From assembly GCA_036666555.1 (NCBI GenBank), contig JAVWVS010000006.1, positions 1 through 64,000 on the forward strand: 64,000 nt of DNA. The letters are read 5' to 3'. The notes beneath the pieces are model-generated. The model was not told where the DNA came from and did not search any database. It worked only from the letters and a program-made list of their open reading frames with translations. Origin of the DNA: UMGS1251 sp036666555 (GTDB taxonomy: Bacteria > Bacillota > Clostridia > Lachnospirales > Lachnospiraceae). The first letter of the stretch is position 1; every line of letters starts with the position of its first letter. The translations under genes were made by a program, and so were the position numbers. Positions 53,602 to 61,837 of the stretch are shown piece by piece.

Positions 53602-54222
53602 ATGACAGAGAAAAAACCAACTTGCACCATTGCAATTGCAGTGCTGAACATTATCGTATTTTTAGGACTTTCTTTTGTAGGCAGAACAGAAGACGGAGTA
53701 TTTATGTTAGGACATGGGGCAATGTATGTTCCTTATGTACTAGAAAGAGGAGAATATTACCGTTGGTTTACTAGCCTATTTTTGCATTTTGGAATATCCC
53801 ATTTGGTCAACAATATGGTACTTTTGGTTTTGTTAGGAAAAGTACTGGAACAAGAAGTAGGGCATATTAAATATCTGCTTATTTATTTTATGAGTGGATT
53901 GGGTGGCAATCTACTATCTGCTTTTATGGACATTAGAAGGGGAGACTATGTGATTTCCGGTGGTGCTTCCGGTGCAATCTTTGGAATGATTGGAGCACTT
54001 CTTTATATTGCACTGCGTAACAAAGGAAGAATCGGCAATCTGACCGGTCGGGGCATTTTATTTATGGCTGCACTTAGTTTGTATTTTGGATTTACCAGTG
54101 TAGGGGTAGATAATTTTGCTCATATAGGGGGGCTGTGCTCCGGAGTGATTCTGGCATTGTTATTGTATTGGAAGAAAAATGGTAATCGTGGTTCCAACTT
54201 CGGGAGTAGAGGATATTTCTAG
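53602..54222 (+). CDS. rhomboid family intramembrane serine protease
   Basis: 206 residues with six membrane helices. The catalytic dyad is S123 in GGASGAIFG and H174 in FAHIGGLCSG. The HxxxN oxyanion helix is HLVNN at about 67-71. Substrates are unknown. AGGAG precedes the ATG. The last 63 bp overlap the 3' end of the convergent histidine kinase gene, so the Arg/Gly-rich tail (NGNRGSNFGSRG) is encoded by shared DNA. Confidence 0.9.
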   Translation: MTEKKPTCTIAIAVLNIIVFLGLSFVGRTEDGVFMLGHGAMYVPYVLERGEYYRWFTSLFLHFGISHLVNNMVLLVLLGKVLEQEVGHIKYLLIYFMSGLGGNLLSAFMDIRRGDYVISGGASGAIFGMIGALLYIALRNKGRIGNLTGRGILFMAALSLYFGFTSVGVDNFAHIGGLCSGVILALLLYWKKNGNRGSNFGSRGYF

Positions 54223-54888
54223 CTGCCCATGGTGGGAAACAATGATTTTCTGCGCCAAAGGAAGTCCCAGTCCGGTACCACTTGGTTTGTGTGTCACAAA
54301 GGGCGTAAAGATGGATGTCAAATGCTCAGAGGAGATGCCACAGCCGGTATCTTGAATGGAGATTTCAATCCCGTGGTTTTCCAGATGGGCATTTAAAAAG
54401 ATAGTTCCCTGTGCAGGAATGGCATCTTTGGCATTTTGCAGAAGATTTAAGAATACTTCTTTCAATTTGGTTTTATCTCCGGTGAAAAATGGAAGTGCAG
54501 GGTCTACTTTGGAAATGAATTCAATAGGGGAATCCGTGAAAGTAGTGGCAAAAGAAAGGGCAATATGTTCCATAAAGAGCCGAAAATCAAAGGGATCTTT
54601 TGCAATCTTTTGTCCATTGTTAAAGTGAGACAGTTCATTTAAAAGTTGTGTCATGAATGCAACATCTTCTAATAGTTGACTCCAGTGGGCAAAATCCGCC
54701 ACTTCCGGGTGCTGGGATTCTATGAGCTGAAGAGTACTAGAGACAAGTGTCAAAGGGTTTCGAACTTCGTGTGAAATTTTGCTAACGGTAAACTGATGAG
54801 CATTCAGGAGCTTTTCAATCAGTGCGCGATTCTCGGGGGATTCATCCATAAGGGATTCTAGTTGTGCATAATCATTAGTTGTAAACAT
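54160..54888 (-). CDS. orphan soluble histidine kinase
   Basis: 242 residues with no membrane helix and almost no sensor region. The H-box SHEVRNPLTLVSS has the phosphorylated His at H40, and the ATPase boxes NLLQNAKDAI (N), DTGCGIS (G1) and GTGLGLPLA (G2) are complete. The HEVRNPLT H-box resembles Bacillus sporulation kinases, so feeding Spo0A is a fair guess (inference). No response regulator is adjacent. The start is ATG 54888 with AGGAAAGG. The longer frame enters the promoter region. Confidence 0.82.
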   Translation of the reverse strand: MFTTNDYAQLESLMDESPENRALIEKLLNAHQFTVSKISHEVRNPLTLVSSTLQLIESQHPEVADFAHWSQLLEDVAFMTQLLNELSHFNNGQKIAKDPFDFRLFMEHIALSFATTFTDSPIEFISKVDPALPFFTGDKTKLKEVFLNLLQNAKDAIPAQGTIFLNAHLENHGIEISIQDTGCGISSEHLTSIFTPFVTHKPSGTGLGLPLAQKIIVSHHGQLEISSTPEVGTTITIFLPIQ

Positions 54889-54990
54889 GTTTTTCGCCTT
54901 TCCTGTGTAAACTAAGAATAGTCTAACACTGACCGGAGAAACATTCAATTGTATTAAAACGACAAATTTCGACACGTTTTTTGACATTTC

Positions 54991-55019
54991 TTGACGGATG
55001 AGATGCAGTTTGTTAAACT
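54991..55019 (+). promoter_or_regulatory. promoter of the sulfite/nitrite reductase gene
   Basis: TTGACG at 54991-54996, a 17-bp spacer and TAAACT at 55014-55019, 38 bp before the TTG start codon. Confidence 0.7.
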
Positions 55020-55056
55020 GAGAGCAATCAAATAAGGTTTTAGAAAGGAAGATATT

Positions 55057-56610
55057 TTGGAGGCATATAAGAATACATTAAAAGCGGAAGTAGAAGAGTT
55101 TCGGAAAGCAGGAAAACTGTTTTTAGAAGGAAAATTAAGTAAAAACGAATTCAAAGGGAAATCAGGCGGAATGGGTGTATATGCTCAGCAAGACCAAAAA
55201 AGCTTTATGATTCGTCTGCGAACGCCATCGGGGATAATCACCAAGCATCATTTGGCACTGATTCTTTCTTATGCGAAGAAATATCACTTAGAAAAAATAC
55301 ATTTTACAACACGACAGGCAATACAACTCCATGGACTTACTATAGATCAAGTTTGCGATATTATGAAGGAAGCCATTGATCATGATTTGTTTACCCGTGG
55401 CGGCGGAGGGAACTTTCCGAGAAATGTCACGCTGTCACCTTTGTCCGGCGTTGCAGTCGATGAGGCTTTTGACGTGACGCCCTATGCCTGTCAAGTAGGC
55501 ATGTACTTTCTGAAACATGCAACCGGCTATCACTTGCCAAGGAAACTAAAAGTTGCTTTTTCCAACAGCGCAGCAGATACAGCAGGAGCAACCATCAATG
55601 ATGTGGGATTTATGGCAGTGCTAGAAGAGGGGAAACCCATGTTCCGCATGTGGCTTGCAGGTGGAATGGGCGGAGGACCGGCAGTGGGAATTCCATATAC
55701 GCATCTCGTTTGTCCGGAAGAGGTCCTTTATTATATAGAAGCCATGGTACAGCTTTTTATGGCAGAAGGGGATTACGAACATAAGGCAAAAGCGAGGATT
55801 CGATTTATTCCACGGAGAATGGGGGTAGAAGAATTTTTAAAATGCTATGATACACATCTTGCCAAAGTGAAGAAGGAATGTCATTTTGAAGGAATCGTAC
55901 CAATCATAACCAAAAAAGAGAATACAGACGTAGAAAGCGAAGATAAAACCGTGTGTATTGCACAAAAGCAGGCAGGTTTATACAGCTTAATCTTACATCC
56001 ACTTTGTGGTCAATTGACAGTAACCGATTTCGAAACCATTGCGGAGTATGTTGCTAAAAAAGAGAAGACGGACATTCGTATCAGTATGGAAGAAGAGATG
56101 TATATACGCAATTTGAGCAAAGCGGAGGCAGAGGAACTCTGGAACTTAGTAGGTGCTCATATGATGGAGACACCTTTAGCCAGAAGTCTTAGTTGTGTTG
56201 GAACACCTAGTTGCCAGATGGGTATTTTACAAAGTCAGAAATTGTGTCAGGCGGTGATTGAAGCAGTTGCATCTGCCGGCATTCAAGCAAATACACTTCC
56301 CAGTATTCAGATTAGCGGATGCCCCAATAGTTGTAGCCGACATCAAGTGGCAGCCATTGGATTTGCAGGACGGAAAGTAAAGGTAGAGGGAGTCAGTGAA
56401 GATGCATTTACTTTGCAGATCGGTGGATGTGTAACCAGGGACGATACTCATATGGGAGAGGTTAAGGGAGTTCTACTAGGGAAAGAAATCCCGGCATTTC
56501 TAGTGGAATTAGGACAGTTGGCAGAAGAAAAAAATCAACCGGCCGTGGCACTGTTCCAAGACCCGTGTTTTCAAACACTGGTAGATAAATATAATGTAGT
56601 GATGAAATAG
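55057..56610 (+). CDS. siroheme sulfite/nitrite reductase (NirA-like hemoprotein)
   Basis: 517 residues with duplicated ferredoxin-like and siroheme domains. KIHFTTRQAIQLHGL is the first parallel motif. The [4Fe-4S]-siroheme cysteines are CVGTPSC and, about 40 residues later, GCPNSC near 385-430. It reduces sulfite to sulfide or nitrite to ammonia with ferredoxin-type donors, and sequence alone does not choose. TTG start with AAAGGAAG upstream. No siroheme or cysteine gene is next to it. HIT and sigma-factor genes follow closely. Confidence 0.88.
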   Translation: MEAYKNTLKAEVEEFRKAGKLFLEGKLSKNEFKGKSGGMGVYAQQDQKSFMIRLRTPSGIITKHHLALILSYAKKYHLEKIHFTTRQAIQLHGLTIDQVCDIMKEAIDHDLFTRGGGGNFPRNVTLSPLSGVAVDEAFDVTPYACQVGMYFLKHATGYHLPRKLKVAFSNSAADTAGATINDVGFMAVLEEGKPMFRMWLAGGMGGGPAVGIPYTHLVCPEEVLYYIEAMVQLFMAEGDYEHKAKARIRFIPRRMGVEEFLKCYDTHLAKVKKECHFEGIVPIITKKENTDVESEDKTVCIAQKQAGLYSLILHPLCGQLTVTDFETIAEYVAKKEKTDIRISMEEEMYIRNLSKAEAEELWNLVGAHMMETPLARSLSCVGTPSCQMGILQSQKLCQAVIEAVASAGIQANTLPSIQISGCPNSCSRHQVAAIGFAGRKVKVEGVSEDAFTLQIGGCVTRDDTHMGEVKGVLLGKEIPAFLVELGQLAEEKNQPAVALFQDPCFQTLVDKYNVVMK

Positions 56611-56620
56611 GAGGCGCAAT

Positions 56621-57037
56621 ATGAAAGAGGAAAATTGTATTTTCTGTAAATTGGCAAATGGGGAAATTCCATCTGCAACCTTGTATGAGGATGAAGATTT
56701 TCGTGTGATACTGGACTTAAGTCCTGCATCCAAAGGGCATGCATTGATTTTGCCTAAAGAGCATTATGCGAATCTATATGAATTAAGTGATGAGTTGGCA
56801 GCAAAGGTGTTGGTGTTAGCTAAGAAAATAATAACTAAAATGACTGGGGCATTAGGATGTGATGGGTATAATGTGGTTCAAAATAATGGTGAGACGGCAG
56901 GACAGACTGTGTTTCACTTTCATATGCATCTAATTCCAAGATATGCAGATGACCAGGTAGGTCTGGGGTGGCATATGGGAACATTGAGCGATGCCGAAAG
57001 AGATGAGATTTTGACTAAATTTCAACAAGAAAATTGA
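56621..57037 (+). CDS. HIT family hydrolase
   Basis: 138 residues. N-terminal zinc-type Cys pair (CIFCKLANGEIP) and the catalytic histidine triad FHFHMHLIPRY near 100. HIT proteins hydrolyse dinucleoside polyphosphates or nucleoside phosphoramidates. It starts 10 bp after the reductase gene with a GGAGGC site, so it is probably co-transcribed. Confidence 0.92.
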   Translation: MKEENCIFCKLANGEIPSATLYEDEDFRVILDLSPASKGHALILPKEHYANLYELSDELAAKVLVLAKKIITKMTGALGCDGYNVVQNNGETAGQTVFHFHMHLIPRYADDQVGLGWHMGTLSDAERDEILTKFQQEN

Positions 57038-57056
57038 TGAGCAGGGGATACTAAAT

Positions 57057-57614
57057 GTGGACATGGAATCAAGTGGTGAGGTAAGATTCGATTGCATCTA
57101 TGAAGCTAATAAAGAAATTGTGTTTAAGACGGCGATGTATTACTCCGGCAATTACCATGTAGCACAAGAAATTTCACAAACTGCATTTCTAAAATTATAT
57201 ATTCGACTGGAAGAAGCAATAGAACCTGAGCGGATTCGTCCATGGCTGCTAACGACTACGAAGAATTTGGCAATTAATAGTAGGAAAAAGAATAAGCGGG
57301 AGCTTGCCAATGAAGATATGGAGATGCTTAGTTTTTTATGTGATTGTGAGCCAAGTGCAGAAGAGGTTACTACGAAAGTACGCTATAACCAAGAAGTAAA
57401 CGAGCTGAGTGGTGAAATCATACAGGAGCTGTATGAGGAAAATCCCAGATGGCATGAAGCGATTATGCTTGCCTATGCATATGAAATGTCTCAGAAGAAA
57501 GTGGCAGAAACCATGGGAGTTAGTTTGGAAGTGTTACATAGTATGTTGTACAGAGCAAGAAAATGGGTTCAGAGACACTATAAAACGAAATATGATAAAT
57601 TAAAAGAGAAATAA
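57057..57614 (+). CDS. ECF-type sigma-70 family sigma factor
   Basis: 185 residues. Region 2 spans about 15-85 (EISQTAFLKLYIRL) and region 4 about 120-180 with the helix-turn-helix MSQKKVAETMGVSLEVLHSMLYRARKW. GTG 57057 is the likely start, with ATG 57063 as alternative. The ribosome site is weak (CAGGGGA). No anti-sigma gene follows directly. The plausible partner, a DUF4367 membrane protein, lies beyond the inverted murG at 58851. Confidence 0.85.
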   Translation: MDMESSGEVRFDCIYEANKEIVFKTAMYYSGNYHVAQEISQTAFLKLYIRLEEAIEPERIRPWLLTTTKNLAINSRKKNKRELANEDMEMLSFLCDCEPSAEEVTTKVRYNQEVNELSGEIIQELYEENPRWHEAIMLAYAYEMSQKKVAETMGVSLEVLHSMLYRARKWVQRHYKTKYDKLKEK

Positions 57615-57644
57615 AAAAAGATAGGTGTCGGCATGACACCTATC
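57612..57644 (-). terminator. terminator of murG
   Basis: GATAGGTGTC pairs perfectly with GACACCTATC. On the minus strand the stem is followed by seven Ts (complement of 57613-57619), so it acts on the murG transcript. Confidence 0.8.
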
Positions 57645-57658
57645 CTAGAAATTGTTCC

Positions 57659-58720
57659 TTAAACAAGGTCCTCGATTAGCTGGATAATAGTTTCGATAGA
57701 ATTTTGTTGCGGAGACTGGCTCATGGCGCCTATGTAAGAGCTACGCTCTTGGTACAGTGCCTGAATCGCTGCCAGTAAAGATTCTTTGCAAAGGTCTTCT
57801 TCTAAAAGGACTTTACTAAAACCTTGACGCTCAAAGGACTGGGCATTTAATATCTGGTCACCGCGACTAGCATTGGCAGATAGAGGAATCAGCAAATTGG
57901 GAATGCGAAGTGCCATCAATTCACAGATTGCATTGGCACCGGCTCTGGAGATGACGATGTCTGTTAGGGCGAATAGATCTTTCAATTCGTCTTGGATATA
58001 TTCGTATTGGACATAGCCGGAACAAGCATCTAACGAGGGGTCCAGTTTCCCTTTTCCACAAAGATGAATCACCTGGAAATTCTGTAGCAATTCCGGGAGT
58101 ACTAAGCGAACTGCGTTATTGATTACCACAGAACCTAAGCTACCACCTACAATGAGAATCACTGGCTTATCGGAAGTGAGTCCGCAAAATTTTCCGGCAG
58201 CATCTTTATCGCCGGTCAAAAGTTCCTGACGAATGGGAGAACCGGTCAAAATTGCCTTTTCCTTAGGAAGCAAGGATAAAGTTTCCGGGAAATTGCAGCA
58301 AACCTTGGAAGCAGAAGAAAGTGACAGTTTGTTGGCAAGACCGGGCGTCATATCGGATTCGTGAATAATGGTTGGTACATGGCGGCGTTTCCCTGCCATC
58401 ACTACAGGCACAGAGACAAACCCGCCTTTGGAAAAAATCACATCCGGTTGCAGCTCTTTGATGAGCTTATTGGCTTCTCCAAAACCCTTAATGACACGGA
58501 AGGGGTCGGAAAAATTCTTGGTACTAAAGTAGCGACGTAACTTTCCGGAAGAGATTCCATGGTAAGGAATTCCAAATTGTTCGATTAGTTCTTTTTCAAT
58601 ACCGGTATAGGAACCGATATAATGAATATCATATTGAAGTTCTTTCAAACGTGGAAGTAAGGCAATATTGGGCGTGACATGGCCGGCAGTGCCACCACCG
58701 GTGAGAATAATACGTTTCAT
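57659..58720 (-). CDS. murG: UDP-N-acetylglucosamine--lipid I GlcNAc-transferase
   Basis: 353 residues, GT-B fold. Motifs: TGGGTAGHVTPN at the N terminus, GGFVSVP in the middle, VGGSLGS and SRAGANAICE in the C-terminal UDP-GlcNAc domain. It makes lipid II for peptidoglycan at the inner membrane face. It is outside any division/cell-wall cluster and is inverted between a sigma factor gene and a DUF4367 gene. The ATG has a GGAGGA site. Confidence 0.94.
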   Translation of the reverse strand: MKRIILTGGGTAGHVTPNIALLPRLKELQYDIHYIGSYTGIEKELIEQFGIPYHGISSGKLRRYFSTKNFSDPFRVIKGFGEANKLIKELQPDVIFSKGGFVSVPVVMAGKRRHVPTIIHESDMTPGLANKLSLSSASKVCCNFPETLSLLPKEKAILTGSPIRQELLTGDKDAAGKFCGLTSDKPVILIVGGSLGSVVINNAVRLVLPELLQNFQVIHLCGKGKLDPSLDACSGYVQYEYIQDELKDLFALTDIVISRAGANAICELMALRIPNLLIPLSANASRGDQILNAQSFERQGFSKVLLEEDLCKESLLAAIQALYQERSSYIGAMSQSPQQNSIETIIQLIEDLV

Positions 58721-58850
58721 AATTTTCCTCCAAATTCATTTTCTATGACTAATAGTAACCAGATTTAGAAAAAAGGTCAAGGGAATGAGGGAAGAAAACG
58801 AACCTAATACAATATTTAGAGTATAACAACTCAGAAAATGAGGCCGCAAT

Positions 58851-59687
58851 ATGAAAAAACCATTAGTAGAAATCACGGAAGAAGAAATCGAAAATGAGGC
58901 GAAAAAAATTGAAGAAGAAGTGAATGCACAGCCTGTGTTAAAAAACATACATGCGCCAAAGGAACTCCGGGATGCGGTGAAAAAAGACATTGCAGTCTAT
59001 GAGCATCTTTCTGAAAATGGAAAGAAAGCAATGCGTATGGGTTATCAAGCCATGGGCAATGTGGAGACTCAGGAGTCACACCCCCGTGTAAAGAGGAGCA
59101 AAGGGAAACCAAAGAAGCGGATGTATCTGCTGGTGGCAGTCGTGGCAATTATGATGATGGCAATGGGCATCACCAGTGTAGGCGGCCCCAAGCACTTCAC
59201 CAAGATGTTTGAGCAGATGTTTGAAGGGCGAAGTCGGGTGAAGATTAATTCAAAGGATGAAAAGATAATACCAACCGATACAGATGCACAGGAAAAGGCA
59301 TACCAGCAGGTAAAGGATGAGTTGGGATTTGATATGCCAAGGTTGTTTTATCTACCGGATGGAACAAAGTTTAAGCAAGTTATGATTAGTCGAAAATCAC
59401 AAAAGGCAACAATAACTTATTTGTACCAAAAAAGAGTGATATCTTATAGAGCAGTTGCTAGTTATGAAGATCGGGTATTTGGAAAAGATATTGAAGATAA
59501 GTGGGAAAAAAAGTATACCATTGTAGTACAAGATGTAACCGCAACCATAAATCAATATCAAATTCAAGAAACCGGAGAAGCTGAATTTACAGCACAGTTT
59601 CAACACAATGGGATACAATATTTTTTGATGGGTATGATGAAACAGCAAGAATTTGATAAAATGGTCAAAAAATTAAAATTTGTCTAA
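58851..59687 (+). CDS. DUF4367 membrane protein (possible anti-sigma-type partner)
   Basis: 278 residues. A charged cytosolic N-terminal part (1-90), one membrane helix at about 91-110 (LLVAVVAIMMMAMGI), then an extracellular domain with the DUF4367 pattern (YLPDGTKFKQVMIS). DUF4367 proteins often follow ECF sigma genes and carry an N-terminal sigma-binding region. No zinc HxxxCxxC motif is visible here. Pairing with the sigma factor at 57057 is inference. Confidence 0.7.
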   Translation: MKKPLVEITEEEIENEAKKIEEEVNAQPVLKNIHAPKELRDAVKKDIAVYEHLSENGKKAMRMGYQAMGNVETQESHPRVKRSKGKPKKRMYLLVAVVAIMMMAMGITSVGGPKHFTKMFEQMFEGRSRVKINSKDEKIIPTDTDAQEKAYQQVKDELGFDMPRLFYLPDGTKFKQVMISRKSQKATITYLYQKRVISYRAVASYEDRVFGKDIEDKWEKKYTIVVQDVTATINQYQIQETGEAEFTAQFQHNGIQYFLMGMMKQQEFDKMVKKLKFV

Positions 59688-59756
59688 TTTAGACGTTAGT
59701 TTTTAATGAGGGCATTGTTATATATTAAGAAAACATTCACAAAGGAGAAATGAAAA

Positions 59757-60224
59757 ATGAAAAAAGTATTAGTATTATGCATGAGTGTTGTAGTATTAAT
59801 AGGGATGTCTACGATACCGGTAAAAGCAGAAGAACAGTCGGTAAAAGTGGAAGAATCCTACTTGTTAAGAGATGTAACTCAAGTTACAAGTGAGAGAGTG
59901 ATTCAACCGAGAGGCGCTTTTTTACAACAAGGATCTTCATCGCTAGTTAAGACGGGAGAAGGTTTGGTGACTGCAGGTGGAGATACCATTGCGCAACAAG
60001 TGGTAAAGAGTATTAGTGTCAATGTAATTCTAGAACGACTGGATGAAAATGATATGAGGTGGGTTCAACAACATTCTTGGATAGCAGAAGGAAAAAATAC
60101 AACTATGATTCAATGTAATAAGACAGTCCCCGTCCCTAGAGACCAATTCTATCGTGTAAGAAGTATCCACTATGCAGAAACCGACACCAGCAGTTCTTTT
60201 ACAGATGGGCTTTTCATTAAATAA
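59757..60224 (+). CDS. secreted DUF6147-like protein
   Basis: 155 residues. A clear signal peptide (about 1-24, ending PVKA) leads to a secreted polar protein of about 130 residues. The pattern resembles DUF6147 proteins found in Clostridia. Function unknown. AAAGGAG precedes the ATG. It lies 69 bp after the DUF4367 gene and may share its transcript. Confidence 0.7.
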   Translation: MKKVLVLCMSVVVLIGMSTIPVKAEEQSVKVEESYLLRDVTQVTSERVIQPRGAFLQQGSSSLVKTGEGLVTAGGDTIAQQVVKSISVNVILERLDENDMRWVQQHSWIAEGKNTTMIQCNKTVPVPRDQFYRVRSIHYAETDTSSSFTDGLFIK

Positions 60225-60287
60225 TTGATTGCAACACCGAAATTTTCGTGGGAGACAGTGAGGTATCAACAACAAAATAGTCCTTAA

Positions 60288-60333
60288 GAAACCCGGTAAG
60301 TACCCTTTATGAGGGGGATGCTTACCGGGTTTT
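60288..60333 (+). terminator. terminator after the secreted protein gene
   Basis: AAACCCGGTAAG at 60288-60299 pairs perfectly with CTTACCGGGTTT at 60320-60331, ending in TTTC. Confidence 0.8.
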
Positions 60334-60420
60334 CAATGAAAATAAAAAAAGTTTTTATTTTCCCGTCAGTTTTTAGGAAGTGAAGTGTTTATATAGCAGA
60401 CAGGCAAAAAACCTGTTACA

Positions 60421-60573
60421 TTTCGGGAGGTTTTTGTAACCACTGCATCTTTACATCGGCAGAGGAACTCGTTGACAACAAAAAAAAGAGAGAAACCTCA
60501 CATGAAAACCGCACCGCTCGTAAGAGCACAAAATGCCATGAATATATGCAGTGGTTACAAAAAATTCCCGAAA
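60421..60573. repeat. 153-bp element with 27-bp imperfect terminal inverted repeats (MITE-like)
   Basis: The left arm 60421-60447 and right arm 60547-60573 match in inverted orientation at 25 of 27 positions (core TGCAGTGGTTACAAAAA). The 99-bp interior is non-coding and has a smaller stem (GCTCGTAAGAGC). I saw no clear target-site duplication. It could be a miniature transposable element or simply a large RNA hairpin. Confidence 0.55.
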
Positions 60574-60618
60574 AAATATCGCATGACTGAAGTGCATCCA
60601 CAGAAGTCATGCGATGTT
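60570..60618. terminator. terminator of the TSCPD gene (bidirectional hairpin)
   Basis: ATCGCATGACT at 60578-60588 pairs perfectly with AGTCATGCGAT at 60605-60615. On the minus strand it is followed by A-TTTTTT, just past the TSCPD stop codon. On the plus strand GTTTTTA follows. Confidence 0.75.
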
Positions 60619-60619
60619 T

Positions 60620-60865
60620 TTATCTTCCGGTAGCTAACTTTAAGGCCTGGGCTAATTGGTCCGGACAAGAAGTTGCTTTGCCGCCACAACGGATTCCTTC
60701 AATACGGGAAATCGCATCCAGTACCTTCATGCCTTCCACCAGACGAGCCACCCCCTGGGCATTCCCGTCACAGCCACCTACAAACTCTACGGATTGAATC
60801 ACATCGTTGTCATCTACGTCTAACTTTATCATCTGCGAACAGACGCCTTTTGTTCTATATTCCAT
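60620..60865 (-). CDS. TSCPD-domain small protein
   Basis: 81 residues ending with the domain's name motif (GGKATSCPDQLAQAL) and containing GGCDGNAQGVARL. TSCPD domains also occur at the C terminus of class II ribonucleotide reductases. The free-standing small proteins have no assigned role. ATG with an AGGAGG site. Single-gene transcript. Confidence 0.88.
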   Translation of the reverse strand: MEYRTKGVCSQMIKLDVDDNDVIQSVEFVGGCDGNAQGVARLVEGMKVLDAISRIEGIRCGGKATSCPDQLAQALKLATGR

Positions 60866-61002
60866 TCTCTAACCTCCTTGTCGAAAATTATTATAACAAA
60901 TGAATTAAAAAAATACTAGTATTCATTTGAATTTGAACCCTTTTTGTAATATAGTATAGAAGGACATTAATTATGAAAAAGAATAACGATAGAGGTGAAA
61001 CA

Positions 61003-61695
61003 ATGATTGGAATCATAGGGGCGATGGAGGAAGAAATCGCAGTATTAAAAGAAGAAATGCAAGTAGAAGAAACGACAGAACGGGCATCCATGACGTTTTA
61101 TAAAGGAACATTATACGGAAAAGAAGTCACCATTGTAAAAAGCGGTATTGGGAAAGTCAATGCGGCGGTATGTGCCCAGATTTTGGCAGACTGCTTTCAG
61201 GTGGACACCTTGATCAATACCGGTATTGCAGGTTCGTTGGATGCAGAGATAAATATTGGTGACATTGTGATTTCCACCGATGCACTGCACCATGATATGG
61301 ATGCCACCATCTTTGGAGATGCGGCGGGACAAGTTCCACGTATGGATACCTTTTCCTTTCCGGCAGATAAGATGCTGGTAGCAAAAGCAAAAAAAGCCAA
61401 TGAAGAAGCCAATCCGGATATTCATACCTTTACTGGAAGAATCTTAAGCGGAGATCAGTTTATTTCCTCCGGAGAAGTGAAAAATCGCATTGTAAGAATG
61501 TTTCATGGGAAATGTGCAGAGATGGAAGGAGCAGCCATTGCACATACAGCGTATCTGAATCATATTTCGTACGTCATCATTCGTGCTATTTCGGATAAAG
61601 CCGACAACAGTGCGACTATGGATTACCCACAGTTTCAGGAACAGGCAATCCTGCATTTGGTAAGACTGATGCGGACTTTGCTTCCACGCATTTAG
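61003..61695 (+). CDS. mtnN: 5'-methylthioadenosine/S-adenosylhomocysteine nucleosidase
   Basis: 230 residues. GIIGAMEEEI at the start, GIGKVNAA, TGIAGSLD, the active-site EMEGAAIAHTA and the C-terminal catalytic Asp in ISDKADN. It splits adenine from MTA and SAH (and 5'-deoxyadenosine), part of the methyl cycle. The start is ATG 61003 with AGAGGTG. The frame extends 10 codons further from an ATG without such a site. Confidence 0.94.
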   Translation: MIGIIGAMEEEIAVLKEEMQVEETTERASMTFYKGTLYGKEVTIVKSGIGKVNAAVCAQILADCFQVDTLINTGIAGSLDAEINIGDIVISTDALHHDMDATIFGDAAGQVPRMDTFSFPADKMLVAKAKKANEEANPDIHTFTGRILSGDQFISSGEVKNRIVRMFHGKCAEMEGAAIAHTAYLNHISYVIIRAISDKADNSATMDYPQFQEQAILHLVRLMRTLLPRI

Positions 61696-61765
61696 AAAAA
61701 ATAAAAAAACAGGGCACATTGAAACCGTAGATGCGAAGTTCAAATGTAGAATCCTGTCATACGAT

Positions 61766-61835
61766 AAAGAGTCCCACTTCTTTTTTGTGCTGTATAATAA
61801 CGGTAAATAAAATGAAAAAAGAAGGAGGACTCTTT
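61766..61835. repeat. 21-bp inverted repeat around a -10 box and over the next RBS
   Basis: 61766-61786 and 61815-61835 are inverted copies matching at 19 of 21 positions. TATAAT (61793-61798) lies in the 28-bp loop. The right arm contains the AAGGAGG ribosome site of the gene at 61838. Confidence 0.6.
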
Positions 61836-61837
61836 TT

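Noticed and set aside
60416..60610. Minus-strand frame across the inverted-repeat element
   Set aside because: It spans the repeat arms and a terminator and has no ribosome site; not a transposase fragment.
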